Assembly (NCBI GenBank): GCA_964632865.1
Contig: CAZWDH010000175.1
Location: 1-14,863, forward strand
DNA from: JAHDWY01 sp964632865
Lineage (GTDB): Bacteria; Hydrogenedentota; Hydrogenedentia; Hydrogenedentales; SLHB01
Length of the DNA: 14,863 nucleotides
Direction: 5' to 3'
Shown here: positions 14,618 to 14,863 of the stretch, piece after piece
How the letters are laid out: every line of letters begins with the position of its first letter
How positions within the stretch are numbered: position 1 is the stretch's first letter
Notes under the pieces: model-generated
What the model was told of the DNA's origin: nothing
The model's input: only the letters and a program-made list of their open reading frames with translations
Database searches by the model: none
Position numbers and translations under genes: made by a program

Positions 14618-14863
14618 ATGCGAATGAACCGGCGGGAGTGGCTGCGCAACGCGGGATTGGCGGCGGGCAGCGGACTGGTTGCAAGCGCCTGCGCAAGTGC
14701 GGCGAAAGCTGGCACGAGCAGCAGACGTCCCAACATCATCTACATCATGGCCGACGACTTAGGCTACGGCGATCTTGGCTGTTATGGCCAGGACGTGATC
14801 CAGACGCCGCGCATCGATCAACTGGCCGAAGAAGGCATCCGGTTCACGCAATGTTACGCGGGC
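14618..14863 (+). CDS. Sulfatase, N-terminal part (runs off the window)
   Basis: Eighty-two codons are visible from ATG 14618, with GGGAGG (14605-14610) 7 nt upstream. The N terminus carries a twin-arginine type signal, NRREWLRNAGL (4-14), followed by a small-residue stretch with a Cys at 25. That points to Tat export and possibly, though weakly, a lipoprotein. NIIYIMADDLGYGDLGCYG (39-57) is the classic sulfatase start, in which the two Asp residues (D46, D47) bind calcium. TPRIDQLAEEGIRFTQCYA (63-81) continues the family pattern. Family members hydrolyse sulfate esters, often on polysaccharides. The active-site C/S-x-P-x-R motif that carries the formylglycine lies beyond the window, so catalytic competence cannot be judged. 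It probably shares a transcript with the propeller gene. Confidence 0.93.
   Translation, partial: MRMNRREWLRNAGLAAGSGLVASACASAAKAGTSSRRPNIIYIMADDLGYGDLGCYGQDVIQTPRIDQLAEEGIRFTQCYAG

Overview
The window looks like a chromosomal stretch from a GC-rich (roughly 60 %), Gram-negative-type bacterium of the Planctomycetes/Lentisphaerae/Hydrogenedentota sort. That placement is an inference. It rests on an ECF sigma factor with a giant membrane-anchored partner carrying carboxypeptidase-regulatory-like repeats, a C-terminal region with a pseudopilin-like H-X10-DG motif, a PhoD-type phosphatase, a secreted beta-propeller-like protein and a Tat-type sulfatase. No marker gene settles the phylum.

Layout. 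(1) Positions 1-251 hold no recognisable gene. (2) An SRP RNA gene (core 253-362) lies directly upstream of dnaX (452-2194), a neighbourhood known from many bacteria. Its apical loop is UGAC, not the usual GGAA type, and its base pairing continues well beyond the 4.5S-sized core. (3) A membrane-anchored GH3/NagZ-like protein with three C-terminal LysM repeats follows (2300-4327); several residues expected for NagZ catalysis are changed. (4) On the minus strand, a compact queuosine-precursor operon runs queE (6239-5535), a tandem two-domain queD (5534-4836) and queF (4817-4377). QueC and FolE are not in the window. (5) The divergent region between queE and the next plus-strand gene holds a regular array of four 19-nt palindromes spaced 29-30 nt apart, with compensatory stem changes. 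(6) An ECF sigma factor (6508-7047) overlaps by ATGA a 955-residue putative anti-sigma/surface fusion (7044-9911). (7) On the minus strand are a short exported repeat protein (10466-9933) and a secreted PhoD-like metallophosphatase (12919-10514). (8) On the plus strand are a secreted beta-propeller-like protein (13102-14538) and the start of a Tat-exported sulfatase (14618 to the window edge).

How the parts work together. SRP RNA and dnaX are housekeeping genes (protein targeting; clamp loading). QueE, QueD and QueF are three of the enzymes leading from GTP to preQ1. The sigma factor and its fused partner look like a cell-surface signalling unit in which the outer repeats could sense something and release the sigma factor. 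The phosphatase, beta-propeller protein and sulfatase suggest scavenging of phosphate or sulfate esters and glycans outside the cytoplasm.

The most unusual items are the palindrome array, the degenerate GH3-LysM protein, the tandem QueD with one degraded half, the giant anti-sigma fusion, and the SRP RNA with a UGAC tetraloop and extended pairing. I found no CRISPR array, prophage or insertion sequence.
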